Positions 49,690-57,833 of a stretch of 64,000 nt of DNA are shown here, in pieces. Source of the DNA: Pigmentiphaga sp. (lineage in GTDB: Bacteria > Pseudomonadota > Gammaproteobacteria > Burkholderiales > Burkholderiaceae_B); the NCBI GenBank assembly GCA_023228945.1, contig JALOAI010000020.1, positions 1-64,000 on the forward strand, given 5' to 3'. The first letter of the stretch is position 1. Each line of letters begins with the position of its first letter. Both the position numbers and the translations under genes were made by a program. The notes under the pieces are model-generated. The model was not told the origin of the DNA and made no database searches. It worked only from the letters and a program-made list of their open reading frames with translations.

Positions 49690-50922
49690 TCAGGCCTCCC
49701 ATCCGGTCTCGCACCGGGTCAACCGGTCTCCAAGAGCAGCTAAAAACGTGGAACATTCAACGAGTTGATCCAGAGCCACGAACTCGTCGGGCTTATGCGC
49801 GTCATCGATAGATCCCGGGCCACAGACCACGGCTGGAATATTCAGGATCTGCTCAAACAAACCGGCCTCACTGCCAAACGATAAAGCAATCTTCGGTTTG
49901 GGCTCGGACAGCAGGCCCACGACCCAGTCGGCCAAGCGAGCAGCCGCCTTGCTGGAGCCCGCCAAGGCCGGATATGAGCTCAATTCCTCGAACGAAATCG
50001 CACTGCTCGCCTCGACGGCCTGCATTTCAGGCAGCAGCCGCTGTTGTGCGAAAGTCCGTACTCCGTGTTCGATCGTATCGATATCGTCGCCGGGTATAGA
50101 GCGAACCTCGTAGTCGAACTCGCACAGGTCGGGCACCACGTTGACAGCCATTCCGCCTTGAATGCGACCTACATGCACTGTGGAGTAAGGCGGCGTAAAC
50201 GCCGACACGCGTAAACCGGCCTGTCGTAACTCACGCGCACTGGCATCGAGGTAGCCGATCAGCGCGGCCGCCCGCGTCACCGCATTGACACCGAGCTCGG
50301 GCATTGCGGAGTGTCCCGTCTTGCCGTGAACCGTGCAACGCACTGCCCGCTTACCTTTATGAGCCGTGGCAACCGTCATGAGCGTCGGCTCGCCGATCAG
50401 GCAGGCCGCGGGCCTGACTTCGGCCCTCGCCAACATCTCGAGAAGCCCACGCACCCCCACACAACCCACTTCTTCGTCGTAACTGAATGCCAGGTGTACG
50501 GGAACCGTCGAGCAGCTTTCGGCCAGCGTCGGTATGGCACCCAGCACACAAGCCAGGAATCCCTTCATGTCGGCGGTGCCTCGCCCATAGAGACGTCCGT
50601 TCTGTTCCACCAGCTTGAACGGCGGAGTACGCCATTGCCGCGCATCCGCCGGCACGACGTCGGTGTGCCCCGACAGGCAAAGCCCGCGTTTACTCGGATC
50701 GCCCACGGTGGCATACAAGTTGGCCTTGCTTCCTTTGGCGTCGTAAACCAGTGTCGACGCGATCCCATGCGTGGCGAGGTAATCTCGCACGTAGGCAATG
50801 AGCTCCAGATTGCTATTACGGCTTGTGGTGTCGAACGACACCAGATCTTCCAACAAGCCCACGACTCTGGCCAAGCCGACGCCGGGCCAGCGCCCTGCCA
50901 AGATCGGCGAGGAATCACTCAT
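49690..50922 (-). CDS. M20 family deacylase, acetylornithine-deacetylase-like
   Basis: About 410 residues from ATG 50922, which overlaps the upstream stop by eight bases (frame open to 51039). Metal-site motifs of M20: LSGHTDVVPAD (His-Asp), GRGTADMKGF (bridging Asp), SYDEEVGCVG (Glu-Glu) and GPGSIDDAHKPDEF (C-terminal His). ArgE removes an N-acetyl group. Here, far from arginine genes and downstream of a monooxygenase and DUF1028, it more likely cleaves an N-acyl or amide intermediate of the catabolic pathway. Confidence 0.9.
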   Translation of the reverse strand: MSDSSPILAGRWPGVGLARVVGLLEDLVSFDTTSRNSNLELIAYVRDYLATHGIASTLVYDAKGSKANLYATVGDPSKRGLCLSGHTDVVPADARQWRTPPFKLVEQNGRLYGRGTADMKGFLACVLGAIPTLAESCSTVPVHLAFSYDEEVGCVGVRGLLEMLARAEVRPAACLIGEPTLMTVATAHKGKRAVRCTVHGKTGHSAMPELGVNAVTRAAALIGYLDASARELRQAGLRVSAFTPPYSTVHVGRIQGGMAVNVVPDLCEFDYEVRSIPGDDIDTIEHGVRTFAQQRLLPEMQAVEASSAISFEELSSYPALAGSSKAAARLADWVVGLLSEPKPKIALSFGSEAGLFEQILNIPAVVCGPGSIDDAHKPDEFVALDQLVECSTFLAALGDRLTRCETGWEA

Positions 50923-51586
50923 CGCCGGGGACCCCATAGGAAGGAGCTCGTCCGGGATCACGGGCCCGCAGCACGTAGTCGTCCATTTGGGGCTGATACA
51001 CCTGCCACAGTGCCTCCAGGCGAGTGATCGGTGCGTCATCCCAGTCGACCCGCAGATCGACCACCGGCCATACCAAGTTGGTGACGACCTTCAAACCGGC
51101 GGAATGCTCCGGCCCCGCCTCTCCGCCAGTGCGTTTACCCTTCGCCAGAGCTTGCAGTAAGCGCTGGGGAAGAGCCACCTCCGCAGATGACACGAAAGCT
51201 TCGACCATCGCGTCGATCACGTCGGGCGTGGCCAACAGGTTGCCAACCGCCACGCAATCAGGCCCTGAAACCGCATGATGTATCCCCAGCACCTCGGTGC
51301 CACTATGCCAGGCGGCGAGACCATCGGCGTCCAGGATGGCGACTTGCCGCCACTCGAAATGCGGCCTGCCGGCTAGAGCGGACAGGGCGGGCCCAGCCGC
51401 CAAGCCATCCTCAAGCAGCGCCAAGCCCTCAGGCCCGATCGCCGGGTCGGTGACGTTCTGGGTGAGCACCACCCCACGCCCGGCCTGCATCCAGAGACAC
51501 CGGCTGGCGACGGCGGGACTCGAGCTGCTGATGGCGGCCCCCAAAGCGCCCGTCTTCGGGCAGCGGCCCGCGATTGAGAAGGTCAT
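50915..51586 (-). CDS. DUF1028 family protein (Ntn-hydrolase-like)
   Basis: 223 residues. DUF1028 proteins begin with a short MTFSIAGRCPKTGALGAAISSSSPAVASR-like block (here seen as separate motifs TFSIAGR, GALGAAISSSSP and GRGVVLTQNVTDP) and resemble Ntn hydrolases; their chemistry is unproven. A Lys/Val-rich C-terminal part includes PVVDLRVDWDD. Overlaps the monooxygenase stop by four bases (ATGA) and the deacylase start by eight, so the three proteins are translationally coupled. Probably an amide-bond hydrolase acting with the deacylase, by inference. Confidence 0.88.
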   Translation of the reverse strand: MTFSIAGRCPKTGALGAAISSSSPAVASRCLWMQAGRGVVLTQNVTDPAIGPEGLALLEDGLAAGPALSALAGRPHFEWRQVAILDADGLAAWHSGTEVLGIHHAVSGPDCVAVGNLLATPDVIDAMVEAFVSSAEVALPQRLLQALAKGKRTGGEAGPEHSAGLKVVTNLVWPVVDLRVDWDDAPITRLEALWQVYQPQMDDYVLRARDPGRAPSYGVPGDE

Positions 51587-53061
51587 GCCTCCACTCCCGC
51601 CTTATGCGCCAGACCGCGCAAGGCGTCGTCGACCAAACGATACAGCGGCTCCTTGGGGTAGTTCTTGTAGAACATGGCGGCCCGCCGTACGGGATCGCCC
51701 TGATAATAGCGTTCGTATACGACCTGCCGGCTGGCGAACGCCGACATGGTGGCATCGGTGGCCAGGCGCAACATCCGGATTCGTTGGTCCGCCGTCATAC
51801 CTTCGCTTTGGAAGTACTGCCCGATATACTCGGCCGCCTCGCCCTTCAGCTCAGCGTACGACGGAGCGCCCACCAATCCGCTGCCCGCGATGGTTCGCAC
51901 CGCTTCGACCATTTTCTGGAAGCGTTCGAAGAAGAACAACTGGGCTGATTGCAGGGTGAGGCTATCCGGAACCACGGTGCCATAGCGGGTTTGGACCGCC
52001 CGGAAGATAGCGGCTTCGACCACGGCTTTGTGCGTTTCAAGGTCGATCAGCAAGGGCGCCAGCATGGTCTGCACATTGGGAAAGACATCCACGTGGGTGC
52101 GATTGGCCAAATAACAGGCAAGGGCGGTCATGAACTCGGCCTTGGCCTGGGCGCGCATCATCGACTGATGCGTATAGCTTTCGCCCAGATGCACCTTTTG
52201 ATACAAGGTATTGCACATCTGTGCGTCACGATAGATGAACGTCGCCTCCCAAGGCACGAAGACGTTGTCGAAGATAACCACGGCATCGCCTTCTTCGAAC
52301 CGGCTGGATAGCGGATGGTCGAGCAGGTGGCCAGGATTCTGCGGGATGATGCTGGGCCGGCTGATGAACTTCAGGCCCGGCGTCGCAATCGGCAGGACAA
52401 AAGCCAAAGCGTAGTCGGCCGCCTCCGGCTCATTGTTGATGACGACGGAGGGCATCACCAGAATGTCATTCGCGAACTGGGCCAGTGTAGCGACTTGCCG
52501 CGCGCCTTTGACGTAATAGCCTGCATCGGTTTCGCGAACCACCTTGAGCGCAATATCGATGCTCTGCTGGTGTACCGGCTTGCTGCGGTCGACCTGAGGA
52601 TTGACCTGTACGTGAGTAGACGCGAGATCGAGCCGCCGCGCCTTTTCGTAGTAGCTACGCACGTTCTGGCCAAACGCCCGGCCCGAAGCGCTCTGATCGA
52701 ATACCTCGTGAGCCGAGGCCAGCGCCGTCACTCCGACACTCATGAAGTCGGGGCTGCGGCCCACCATGCCGAAGGTTGCATCCGCCGTGCGTTTCAGGGC
52801 CCGCCCGCGTCGTTGCAGATCAGCCACGCTGCGAGGCTCGAGAAAAGCCATGGCGAATCGCTCATCTCCATCGCCCTCGGTATACGACATCTCGTCGATC
52901 AAGCCAGGTTCGCATTGAAGATCGTAGAGCTCCGCAATGGTTTGCGCGCCACCAGCCAGCCGTGGATCCGTCGTGACATCCCGAACCCGCTCGCCATCGA
53001 TGTAGAGCTCGCGGTCGTCGCGCAGAGACTCCAAGTATTCCTTACCAGTTCGCAATGCCAT
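51583..53061 (-). CDS. Second HpaB-family flavin-dependent monooxygenase
   Basis: 492 residues, ATG 53061 with GAGGAGGGAG just upstream. Paralogue of the 46.6-kb enzyme: RTGKEYLESLRDDRELYIDG, ERVRDVTTDPRLAGG, HVQVNPQVDRSKP, VVRETDAGYYVKGARQVATL and IIPQNPGHLLDHPL. It has no reductase gene of its own, so it may share the one at 48.1 kb. First gene of a unit with DUF1028 and an M20 deacylase, downstream of a strong promoter candidate. Confidence 0.9.
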   Translation of the reverse strand: MALRTGKEYLESLRDDRELYIDGERVRDVTTDPRLAGGAQTIAELYDLQCEPGLIDEMSYTEGDGDERFAMAFLEPRSVADLQRRGRALKRTADATFGMVGRSPDFMSVGVTALASAHEVFDQSASGRAFGQNVRSYYEKARRLDLASTHVQVNPQVDRSKPVHQQSIDIALKVVRETDAGYYVKGARQVATLAQFANDILVMPSVVINNEPEAADYALAFVLPIATPGLKFISRPSIIPQNPGHLLDHPLSSRFEEGDAVVIFDNVFVPWEATFIYRDAQMCNTLYQKVHLGESYTHQSMMRAQAKAEFMTALACYLANRTHVDVFPNVQTMLAPLLIDLETHKAVVEAAIFRAVQTRYGTVVPDSLTLQSAQLFFFERFQKMVEAVRTIAGSGLVGAPSYAELKGEAAEYIGQYFQSEGMTADQRIRMLRLATDATMSAFASRQVVYERYYQGDPVRRAAMFYKNYPKEPLYRLVDDALRGLAHKAGVEA

Positions 53062-53371
53062 CTCTCCCTCCTCATTCAATGAAATCAGTATCGCTTAATA
53101 ATACGATGTCTTGCCGTACGATACAATCAAAATATGCCATCCTTTGTGGATCAGGACTGCATCGCAAGCCCTCAGGCGGAAGGACGACGGCGGACACCCG
53201 CTCCTGCAAGCCGACAGGCGAAGCTCTGAGGAAGGAACGAGTACAGGATCAGGCAAAGAAGGCAGGGCGGGACAGCGATCGCGCGGCGTCGGCCGCCGCC
53301 CTGGTTTCAGGTGCGTGGAAGCGTTCGCCCGGCCGTACCGAGCACCGCTTGCCGCACGGATCGTCCGAGGC
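53062..53371. other. Intergenic region between IclR gene and second monooxygenase
   Basis: 310 bases. The right two thirds (about 53160-53371) are GC-rich with no gene I can support; the left part is AT-rich and carries the monooxygenase promoter. No clear terminator is seen for the IclR gene. Confidence 0.5.
53098..53126 (-). promoter_or_regulatory. Candidate sigma-70 promoter with TCGTACGG motif
   Basis: On the minus strand TTGTAT and TATTAT are separated by exactly 17 bases, 37 bases before the second monooxygenase. The spacer contains TCGTACGG (53114-53121); TACGAT occurs twice in direct orientation across the element (53103-53108 and 53117-53122). Binding here would block RNA polymerase, so an IclR operator is plausible. 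Confidence 0.55.
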
Positions 53372-54193
53372 TCAATCGCCGTAGATGTCGGATCCCAGAT
53401 GGCGGCTGATCGCCCCGGCTGCCTTGCGCAGCCATTGCAATTGCAGCGGAGACGGTGCCCCTGGCAGGTTCTGGACCAATCCCACGATTCCAATGGCGCC
53501 CAGAATTCGATCTCGTCCGCCAAACACGGGTACCGCGATCGTATTGATACCCGCTAGAACCTCGTTAGGCGCGAAATCATAGAAACGTTTACGGATGAGC
53601 TTCAGCCGCGCATCGAGCAACTCGGCGTCGTTCGCAGTAAAACCGTTCTCGCCAGCTGCGGGCAGTACGGGTTGGTCCTGAAATGCAAGCAGTACCCGGC
53701 CCTGGGCCGAGCCGACCGCCGGCAGCCGGTTGCCCTCCTGGACCGTGATGCAGACGTTGGTGGAGTAGACCGAGCAGGCGACGACCATGGCTTCGTCGTT
53801 GACGGGCACCGACAACACGACGGTTTCTTCGAGGTGATCCCGCAGCTCATTCATGACCGGCTCGGCTACCCGCTTGATATCGTATTGCCGGCCAGCCGCC
53901 ACCCCCAGATCGAACATACGCCAGCCGAGGTAGTAACGCTCGGTCTCAGGCTCCTGGGCTACGAGCCCGAGACGACGCAGCGTCACGAGATGACGGTGCA
54001 CACGCGCTTTCGTGTGCTGCATCGAGCGTGCCAGATCCGATACCCGCACGGGCTGGCCCGCATCCGCCAGGGCCTGCAGGATCGCCGCGGCGATCTCGAC
54101 GGACTGCACCGCAGCCAAGGCCCCGCTGCCATTGGCAGCTCGTATAGGTTGCCGTTTTTTTATCGCGCTTTCTTTTGCCGTACTTGTGGTCAT
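53372..54193 (-). CDS. IclR family regulator
   Basis: 273 residues. An N-terminal basic segment is followed by a winged helix (VRVSDLARSMQHTKARVHRH, LVTLRRLGLV) near residues 45-85, and an effector domain opening YYLGWRMFDLGV. GSAQGRVLLAF and the C-terminal FGGRDRILGAIGIVGL are typical of IclR. The family usually senses aromatic or short carboxylic acids. It is last in the cupin-aldolase-hydrolase-flavoprotein unit, 89 bases after the flavoprotein gene, so it is co-transcribed with likely targets. Confidence 0.93.
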   Translation of the reverse strand: MTTSTAKESAIKKRQPIRAANGSGALAAVQSVEIAAAILQALADAGQPVRVSDLARSMQHTKARVHRHLVTLRRLGLVAQEPETERYYLGWRMFDLGVAAGRQYDIKRVAEPVMNELRDHLEETVVLSVPVNDEAMVVACSVYSTNVCITVQEGNRLPAVGSAQGRVLLAFQDQPVLPAAGENGFTANDAELLDARLKLIRKRFYDFAPNEVLAGINTIAVPVFGGRDRILGAIGIVGLVQNLPGAPSPLQLQWLRKAAGAISRHLGSDIYGD

Positions 54194-54282
54194 TCGTTCT
54201 CTCTAGGTAAAGCCGCGTGGGCATCATGCCCGCGTCTATGCTTCAGGGTCAAGAGAAGCTCCAGCAGACCACACACGCTTTT

Positions 54283-55335
54283 TCAACGCGCCTCCGGTGG
54301 AATGAAGTCGCGCCACCGATGGGAAACTGGCTGATCCTGGAAGGGCTGGACGGAATCGGCCGCCTTCCCGACAATCTGCATGAGCGTGGCGTCCTTGGAT
54401 GCCAGATAGCTTTCGACGCTTGCCACCGCTTCTTTCAAGACACCAAACCCGCCCAGCATCACGGCGCTGCACATCTCGACCGCCCGCGCCCCTGCCAACA
54501 CCATCCGGGCGACGTCGCCACCATCGCGCGCGCCGTTGGTGGCAATCAAAGGATAATCGGGGCCCAGCAGTCGACGGGCACGAGCCAGCCAATAGCAGGT
54601 TAGCGGCAGCGCCCAGCGTCCACCCCAGGCACAGTTGGTATTCAGCACCGGAGTCTGTGTTTCAAGATCGGGCAGCAGGCCGAGCGGCCTGCCGATAAGA
54701 ATGACGGCATCCGCCCCTGCGTCTCGGGCGGCCTTGGCCAGCAAGGCAGGGTTCTCGCTTTGGCTGGTGAGCTTGACCCAGAGTTGGGTGCGGTCGAGAA
54801 CCTGGCGCATGCCTTGCACCAGATCGAATACGCGCTTTGCCGAGCGCTCCGTCGTGACAACGGCGGCTTCGTCGCCATACGGCGCCCCGATATTGAACTC
54901 GAAGATCCTGATGCCTTCTTGTTGCGCTTGGCGTGCGATCTCCTGACCAGCCAGCGGGTCGGCCAACACGATACTGGCCGCCACGTAGGCATCGAGCTGC
55001 GAGGCCTCGCGATCCAGTTCGCCGACCTCCGCCAGCCAATCGCGCCAGTCACGATCGATCAAGCCGGAGCGGTTGAGCAAACCCGCCTCGAGTGCGGGCT
55101 GAAAATCCGGCTGCCGACCATGCCAGCCTGCATCGAGCATCCGGTAATCGGCACGCGCCAACTGCATTCGGGCAGCTGAAGTCTCGTTCATGGACTTGGC
55201 GACGACCACCGCTGCATCGTGCATGAGTGCGGCGCGGACACCGCTGGCAGTCTGCAAGTGCTCCCCCGCGGCGGCAATGACAGGATTTTTTAACAGCAAC
55301 TTGCCAATGGCAAGGGCGCTTCTGGACGAAGACAT
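54283..55335 (-). CDS. Dihydroorotate-dehydrogenase-like FMN protein, atypical
   Basis: 350 residues with the DHODH/PreA TIM-barrel pattern: LLLKNPVIAAAGE at the N-terminus, VVVAKSMNE (FMN Lys region), LWVKLTSQSENPALLAKAAR, DAVILIGRP, PLIATNGARDGGDVARMVLAGA (phosphate loop) and AVEMCSAVM. By eye the catalytic-loop position that is Cys/Ser in class 1 enzymes (NxSCPN) reads NIGAPYGD, without Cys or Ser. It is therefore unlikely to be a pyrimidine-synthesis enzyme. In this unit it could reduce or oxidise a ring-derived intermediate. ATG 55335 is 32 bases after the hydrolase gene. Confidence 0.8.
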   Translation of the reverse strand: MSSSRSALAIGKLLLKNPVIAAAGEHLQTASGVRAALMHDAAVVVAKSMNETSAARMQLARADYRMLDAGWHGRQPDFQPALEAGLLNRSGLIDRDWRDWLAEVGELDREASQLDAYVAASIVLADPLAGQEIARQAQQEGIRIFEFNIGAPYGDEAAVVTTERSAKRVFDLVQGMRQVLDRTQLWVKLTSQSENPALLAKAARDAGADAVILIGRPLGLLPDLETQTPVLNTNCAWGGRWALPLTCYWLARARRLLGPDYPLIATNGARDGGDVARMVLAGARAVEMCSAVMLGGFGVLKEAVASVESYLASKDATLMQIVGKAADSVQPFQDQPVSHRWRDFIPPEAR

Positions 55336-55367
55336 GATCGGGACCGGTCCGGCGTTGAGCGTTGCAG

Positions 55368-56315
55368 TTATTTGTCCAAACCGATGAGCGTCGCGGCATT
55401 GCCGGAGATCATCCGGCGGATCTGCTCCTCACCATACCCAAGCTCCAGACAGGTTGCAATCACCTGGCGGAAGCCGTCGACCATGCGTGGGTTGCCTTTC
55501 TGACCAAGGTCGGAGCCCAAGATCGTTTTCTCCACGGTGCCGGCCTTGATGAGCTGATCGAGCGTCTCGGGATCATAGAAGTGAAACTTCGAGCCCGGTA
55601 CGAACATGCACATCGAATGCTCCAGCCATACCCCCATCCGGGCCAGTTGTGCCATGTCTTCTAGCGAAGCATCCACCACATAAGTGGGGTGATTGCACAG
55701 CAATCGCGTAACACCTCGCCGTTTGGCTTCTTCAAATAGGGGCCAGATCTCACTGATGTGCAGATGGCCCGACGATAGGACCGCATCGTGTTCGGCGATC
55801 AAGTCCAGGATAGGGCCGACCTCGGGTAGCAAAGCGCCGTTGTCCGCCAAGACCGTCAGAGGTATTGGCTCGAGCATTCGACGCTTGGTTTGCGGGAATT
55901 TGTTCTCGAAATCCTTATCCTGCTTGTGATGATCCAGGTGATTGCGCGACGAGAACGTCGGCATCCAGACCAGCTTCGCGCCAAGTTGCAGCCCGTGCTC
56001 CACGGCATGCACGTTCAGGCCACCAACGGTATTGTTGAGCGGCACGCCGGACAGCAGAGTGACTTGCAGATGGCCAAAATGATGATTCAGCAGCTCGCTC
56101 ACGGGAGTGGCCGAATAGTAATGGTCTTTGAGCAACAAAGCCCGCATCCCCGCCGCCGAAGCTTCCTGCATGGCTTCGTAATGGTCGAAATAGCGAGGCA
56201 TCACCGAAGGTCCGCTATGGCAATGCAGATCGATCGCCCCTACCAGCAGGCGCTCGATAAGGTCGGCGTTGGCGGCACCGGAGTCCGCTTCGAGGGAGTT
56301 TTGATCGGTTTTCAC
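55368..56315 (-). CDS. Metal-dependent hydrolase of the amidohydrolase/PHP type (DUF6282-like)
   Basis: 315 residues. The metal motif AIDLHCHSGPS opens the fold; other conserved His positions are LKDHYYSAT, SSGHLHISE and LLCNHPTYV, and the last Asp is in LGSDLGQKG. This resembles the family I know as DUF6282, related to amidohydrolases; no reaction is established for it. Start is GTG 56315 with AGGAG eight bases upstream, overlapping the aldolase stop (GTGA). Within an aromatic-type cluster it could hydrolyse a lactone or pyrone, as 2-pyrone-4,6-dicarboxylate lactonase does, but this is inference. Confidence 0.8.
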   Translation of the reverse strand: MKTDQNSLEADSGAANADLIERLLVGAIDLHCHSGPSVMPRYFDHYEAMQEASAAGMRALLLKDHYYSATPVSELLNHHFGHLQVTLLSGVPLNNTVGGLNVHAVEHGLQLGAKLVWMPTFSSRNHLDHHKQDKDFENKFPQTKRRMLEPIPLTVLADNGALLPEVGPILDLIAEHDAVLSSGHLHISEIWPLFEEAKRRGVTRLLCNHPTYVVDASLEDMAQLARMGVWLEHSMCMFVPGSKFHFYDPETLDQLIKAGTVEKTILGSDLGQKGNPRMVDGFRQVIATCLELGYGEEQIRRMISGNAATLIGLDK

Positions 56316-57136
56316 GGGTACATCTCCTGATTGAATTTGTCGTCTTGCACATCGGCTGCGGCGAAGCCATCAGCCAGGGTCCGGAAATACGCACGCAACG
56401 CAGCCTGGTCCGATCCCACAATAAACAGCGACACGCCGCGGCGCCGATAGGCGCGCACCTGCCCAAGATCGGCGACGAACATGCCTAGCGCTTTGCCCCG
56501 CCTCCGGCCAGCCTGAATGATCCGCTCGACAGCGGTCTCGACTTCGGGGGCGTCAAGGCGATCACACCCATAAGACACCGCCAGATCGGCTCTTCCGATA
56601 AATAGACAATCCACTTCGTCGACCGCGGCGATCTCGGCGATGGCTTCCACCGCCAGCGCATCTTCGATCTGGCAAATTACATTGCAGTTCAGATCGGACT
56701 GGCGAACATGCTCCGACAGGGGTACTTGTCCAAAAGCCGCGGCACGCGGTGAATTGGAGAACCCTCGGGCGCCCGCCTGGTATCGGCAGGACGCAACCGC
56801 TCGGCGCGCGCCATCGGCATCAAGCACATGCGGCACCACGACTCCGTCGGCACCCGAGTCGAGCGCGCCCAGCGCATGCATGGCATCAGAGGAGGGCAGG
56901 CGCACAAGAACCGGCAGGGTTGCGGACTTCGCCGCCAACACACAGGTATCCAGGCTAGCGCGGTCAAAGGGAGCATGCTCGGCGTCGAGCACGACAAAAT
57001 CGAGGCCAACACCACCGAGCACTTCGACTACCGAGTGGGCAGGACTTTTGATGAATGTACCAACCAGAAATTCGCCGGTGCGCAATCTCGCCCGCAATGA
57101 ATGTGCAGCGGGTGCGAAGCCCGCGCTTGCGCTCAT
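56312..57136 (-). CDS. HpcH/HpaI aldolase family protein
   Basis: 274 residues. Class II pyruvate aldolase fold: RARLRTGEFLVGTFIKSPA, FVVLDAEHAPFD (general-base His), VLVRLPSSDA, GADGVVVPHVLDADGARRAV (metal region), VICQIEDALAVEA and LFIGRADLAVSYG. It cleaves 4-hydroxy-2-oxo acids to pyruvate and an aldehyde or oxo acid, the usual last step after extradiol ring cleavage. Overlaps the cupin stop (ATGA) and the hydrolase start (GTGA). Confidence 0.92.
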   Translation of the reverse strand: MSASAGFAPAAHSLRARLRTGEFLVGTFIKSPAHSVVEVLGGVGLDFVVLDAEHAPFDRASLDTCVLAAKSATLPVLVRLPSSDAMHALGALDSGADGVVVPHVLDADGARRAVASCRYQAGARGFSNSPRAAAFGQVPLSEHVRQSDLNCNVICQIEDALAVEAIAEIAAVDEVDCLFIGRADLAVSYGCDRLDAPEVETAVERIIQAGRRRGKALGMFVADLGQVRAYRRRGVSLFIVGSDQAALRAYFRTLADGFAAADVQDDKFNQEMYP

Positions 57137-57510
57137 GGCTTCGCCTCGGGTTCGAAGTCAGCGGCCTGGTACTCCACCAGATGACGGTAATCGTCGCGAA
57201 GGGGAGCAAACACATCGAGGTTGAGCGACACCTCGTCGCTCGTCGGCTCCACATAATGCATCACATGCGGGGGCACCCTCAGCATGCAGCCCGGGGTCAT
57301 ATCAAAGACTTCATCACCCACGTGGTAATTAAAGCGTCCCTGGATACAGATCACCACTTGCTCAAAGGTATGGCTATGGGGTCTCACTTGAATGTTCGGC
57401 TCGATCCAGTTCATCACCATGATGACCTCCTCACCCCGAAAGCCGACTCGTTCGATCCCCTTGCGTACGACCTCGCGCTCCAGTTCGTTCCAGTTCGCCA
57501 TTCTGATCAT
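57133..57510 (-). CDS. Small single-domain cupin
   Basis: 125 residues. Cupin motif 1 is QVRPHSHTFEQVVICIQG (His-x-His and Glu) and motif 2 is PGCMLRVPPHVMHYVEP, so a metal site is likely. Such cupins are small dioxygenases, isomerases or ligand sensors; the product is not predictable. GAGGAG seven bases before ATG 57510 sets the start. First gene of the five-gene IclR unit and divergent from the Bug/LigAB unit. Confidence 0.88.
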   Translation of the reverse strand: MIRMANWNELEREVVRKGIERVGFRGEEVIMVMNWIEPNIQVRPHSHTFEQVVICIQGRFNYHVGDEVFDMTPGCMLRVPPHVMHYVEPTSDEVSLNLDVFAPLRDDYRHLVEYQAADFEPEAKP

Positions 57511-57576
57511 CTAACCGCTCCTCGCTGACACTTTCTCCACATCGGCGTCACCTCTAACCACAAAAAAATGACACCA

Positions 57577-57603
57577 ACGGTGTTTCATTAAACATGACAC
57601 CGT
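57577..57603. promoter_or_regulatory. Inverted repeat ACGGTGT-N13-ACACCGT (candidate IclR operator)
   Basis: A perfect 7-bp dyad; a third half-site ATGACACC lies just left at 57568-57575. The right arm sits inside the spacer of the candidate cupin promoter, fitting a repressor. Confidence 0.5.
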
Positions 57604-57615
57604 ATCGCACAACAA
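57587..57615 (-). promoter_or_regulatory. Candidate sigma-70 promoter of the cupin/aldolase/IclR unit
   Basis: On the minus strand TTGTTG and TTTAAT are separated by 17 bases, with about 75 bases of leader before the cupin ATG. The spacer overlaps the right arm of the ACACCGT dyad and contains GCGATACGG. Confidence 0.5.
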
Positions 57616-57695
57616 TACTAATTTCAGCCGCCAGGACTTGTCAAGAAGCGCGTTACCAGGAGCGTGATGCTCAAGGATGCGGGGTCTCCCCTATC

Positions 57696-57724
57696 TTGAC
57701 TCCGCTTACAAGCCTCTCTAGCAT
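57696..57724 (+). promoter_or_regulatory. Candidate sigma-70 promoter of the Bug/LigAB unit
   Basis: TTGACT and TAGCAT separated by 17 bases; predicted start near 57731. Downstream, at 57761-57768, is CTGTACGA (TCGTACAG on the other strand), one base different from the motif in the second monooxygenase promoter. Confidence 0.5.
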
Positions 57725-57833
57725 ATAAAAACAATACATCGTCTCGCTGTGCATTACATACTGTACGACACAAAAAAGGGGCCCTACCGACGGCGTTCGG
57801 GTTTGCCCCCTCAGCCAATCAAAGGAGGTCGCA

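Larger units (their letters stand above)
57511..57833. other. Divergent control region of the cupin/IclR and Bug/LigAB units
   Basis: 323 bases without a gene. It holds promoter candidates for both directions (57587-57615 minus, 57696-57724 plus), a dyad ACGGTGT-N13-ACACCGT at 57577-57603, and copies of the CCGTA/CTGTACGA motif shared with the second monooxygenase promoter. Confidence 0.6.

Noticed and set aside
51583..53061. The second HpaB-type protein as an acyl-CoA dehydrogenase or 4-hydroxybutyryl-CoA dehydratase
   Set aside because: The fold is related, but the N-terminal RTGKEYLESL and RDVTTDPR pattern and missing Fe-S cysteine set fit the HpaB monooxygenase family better.
54219..54231. 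Palindrome GGGCAT-C-ATGCCC between the IclR gene and the DHODH-like gene, considered as terminator or operator
   Set aside because: There is no T-run and it lies inside one co-directional unit; short GC palindromes are common in this DNA.
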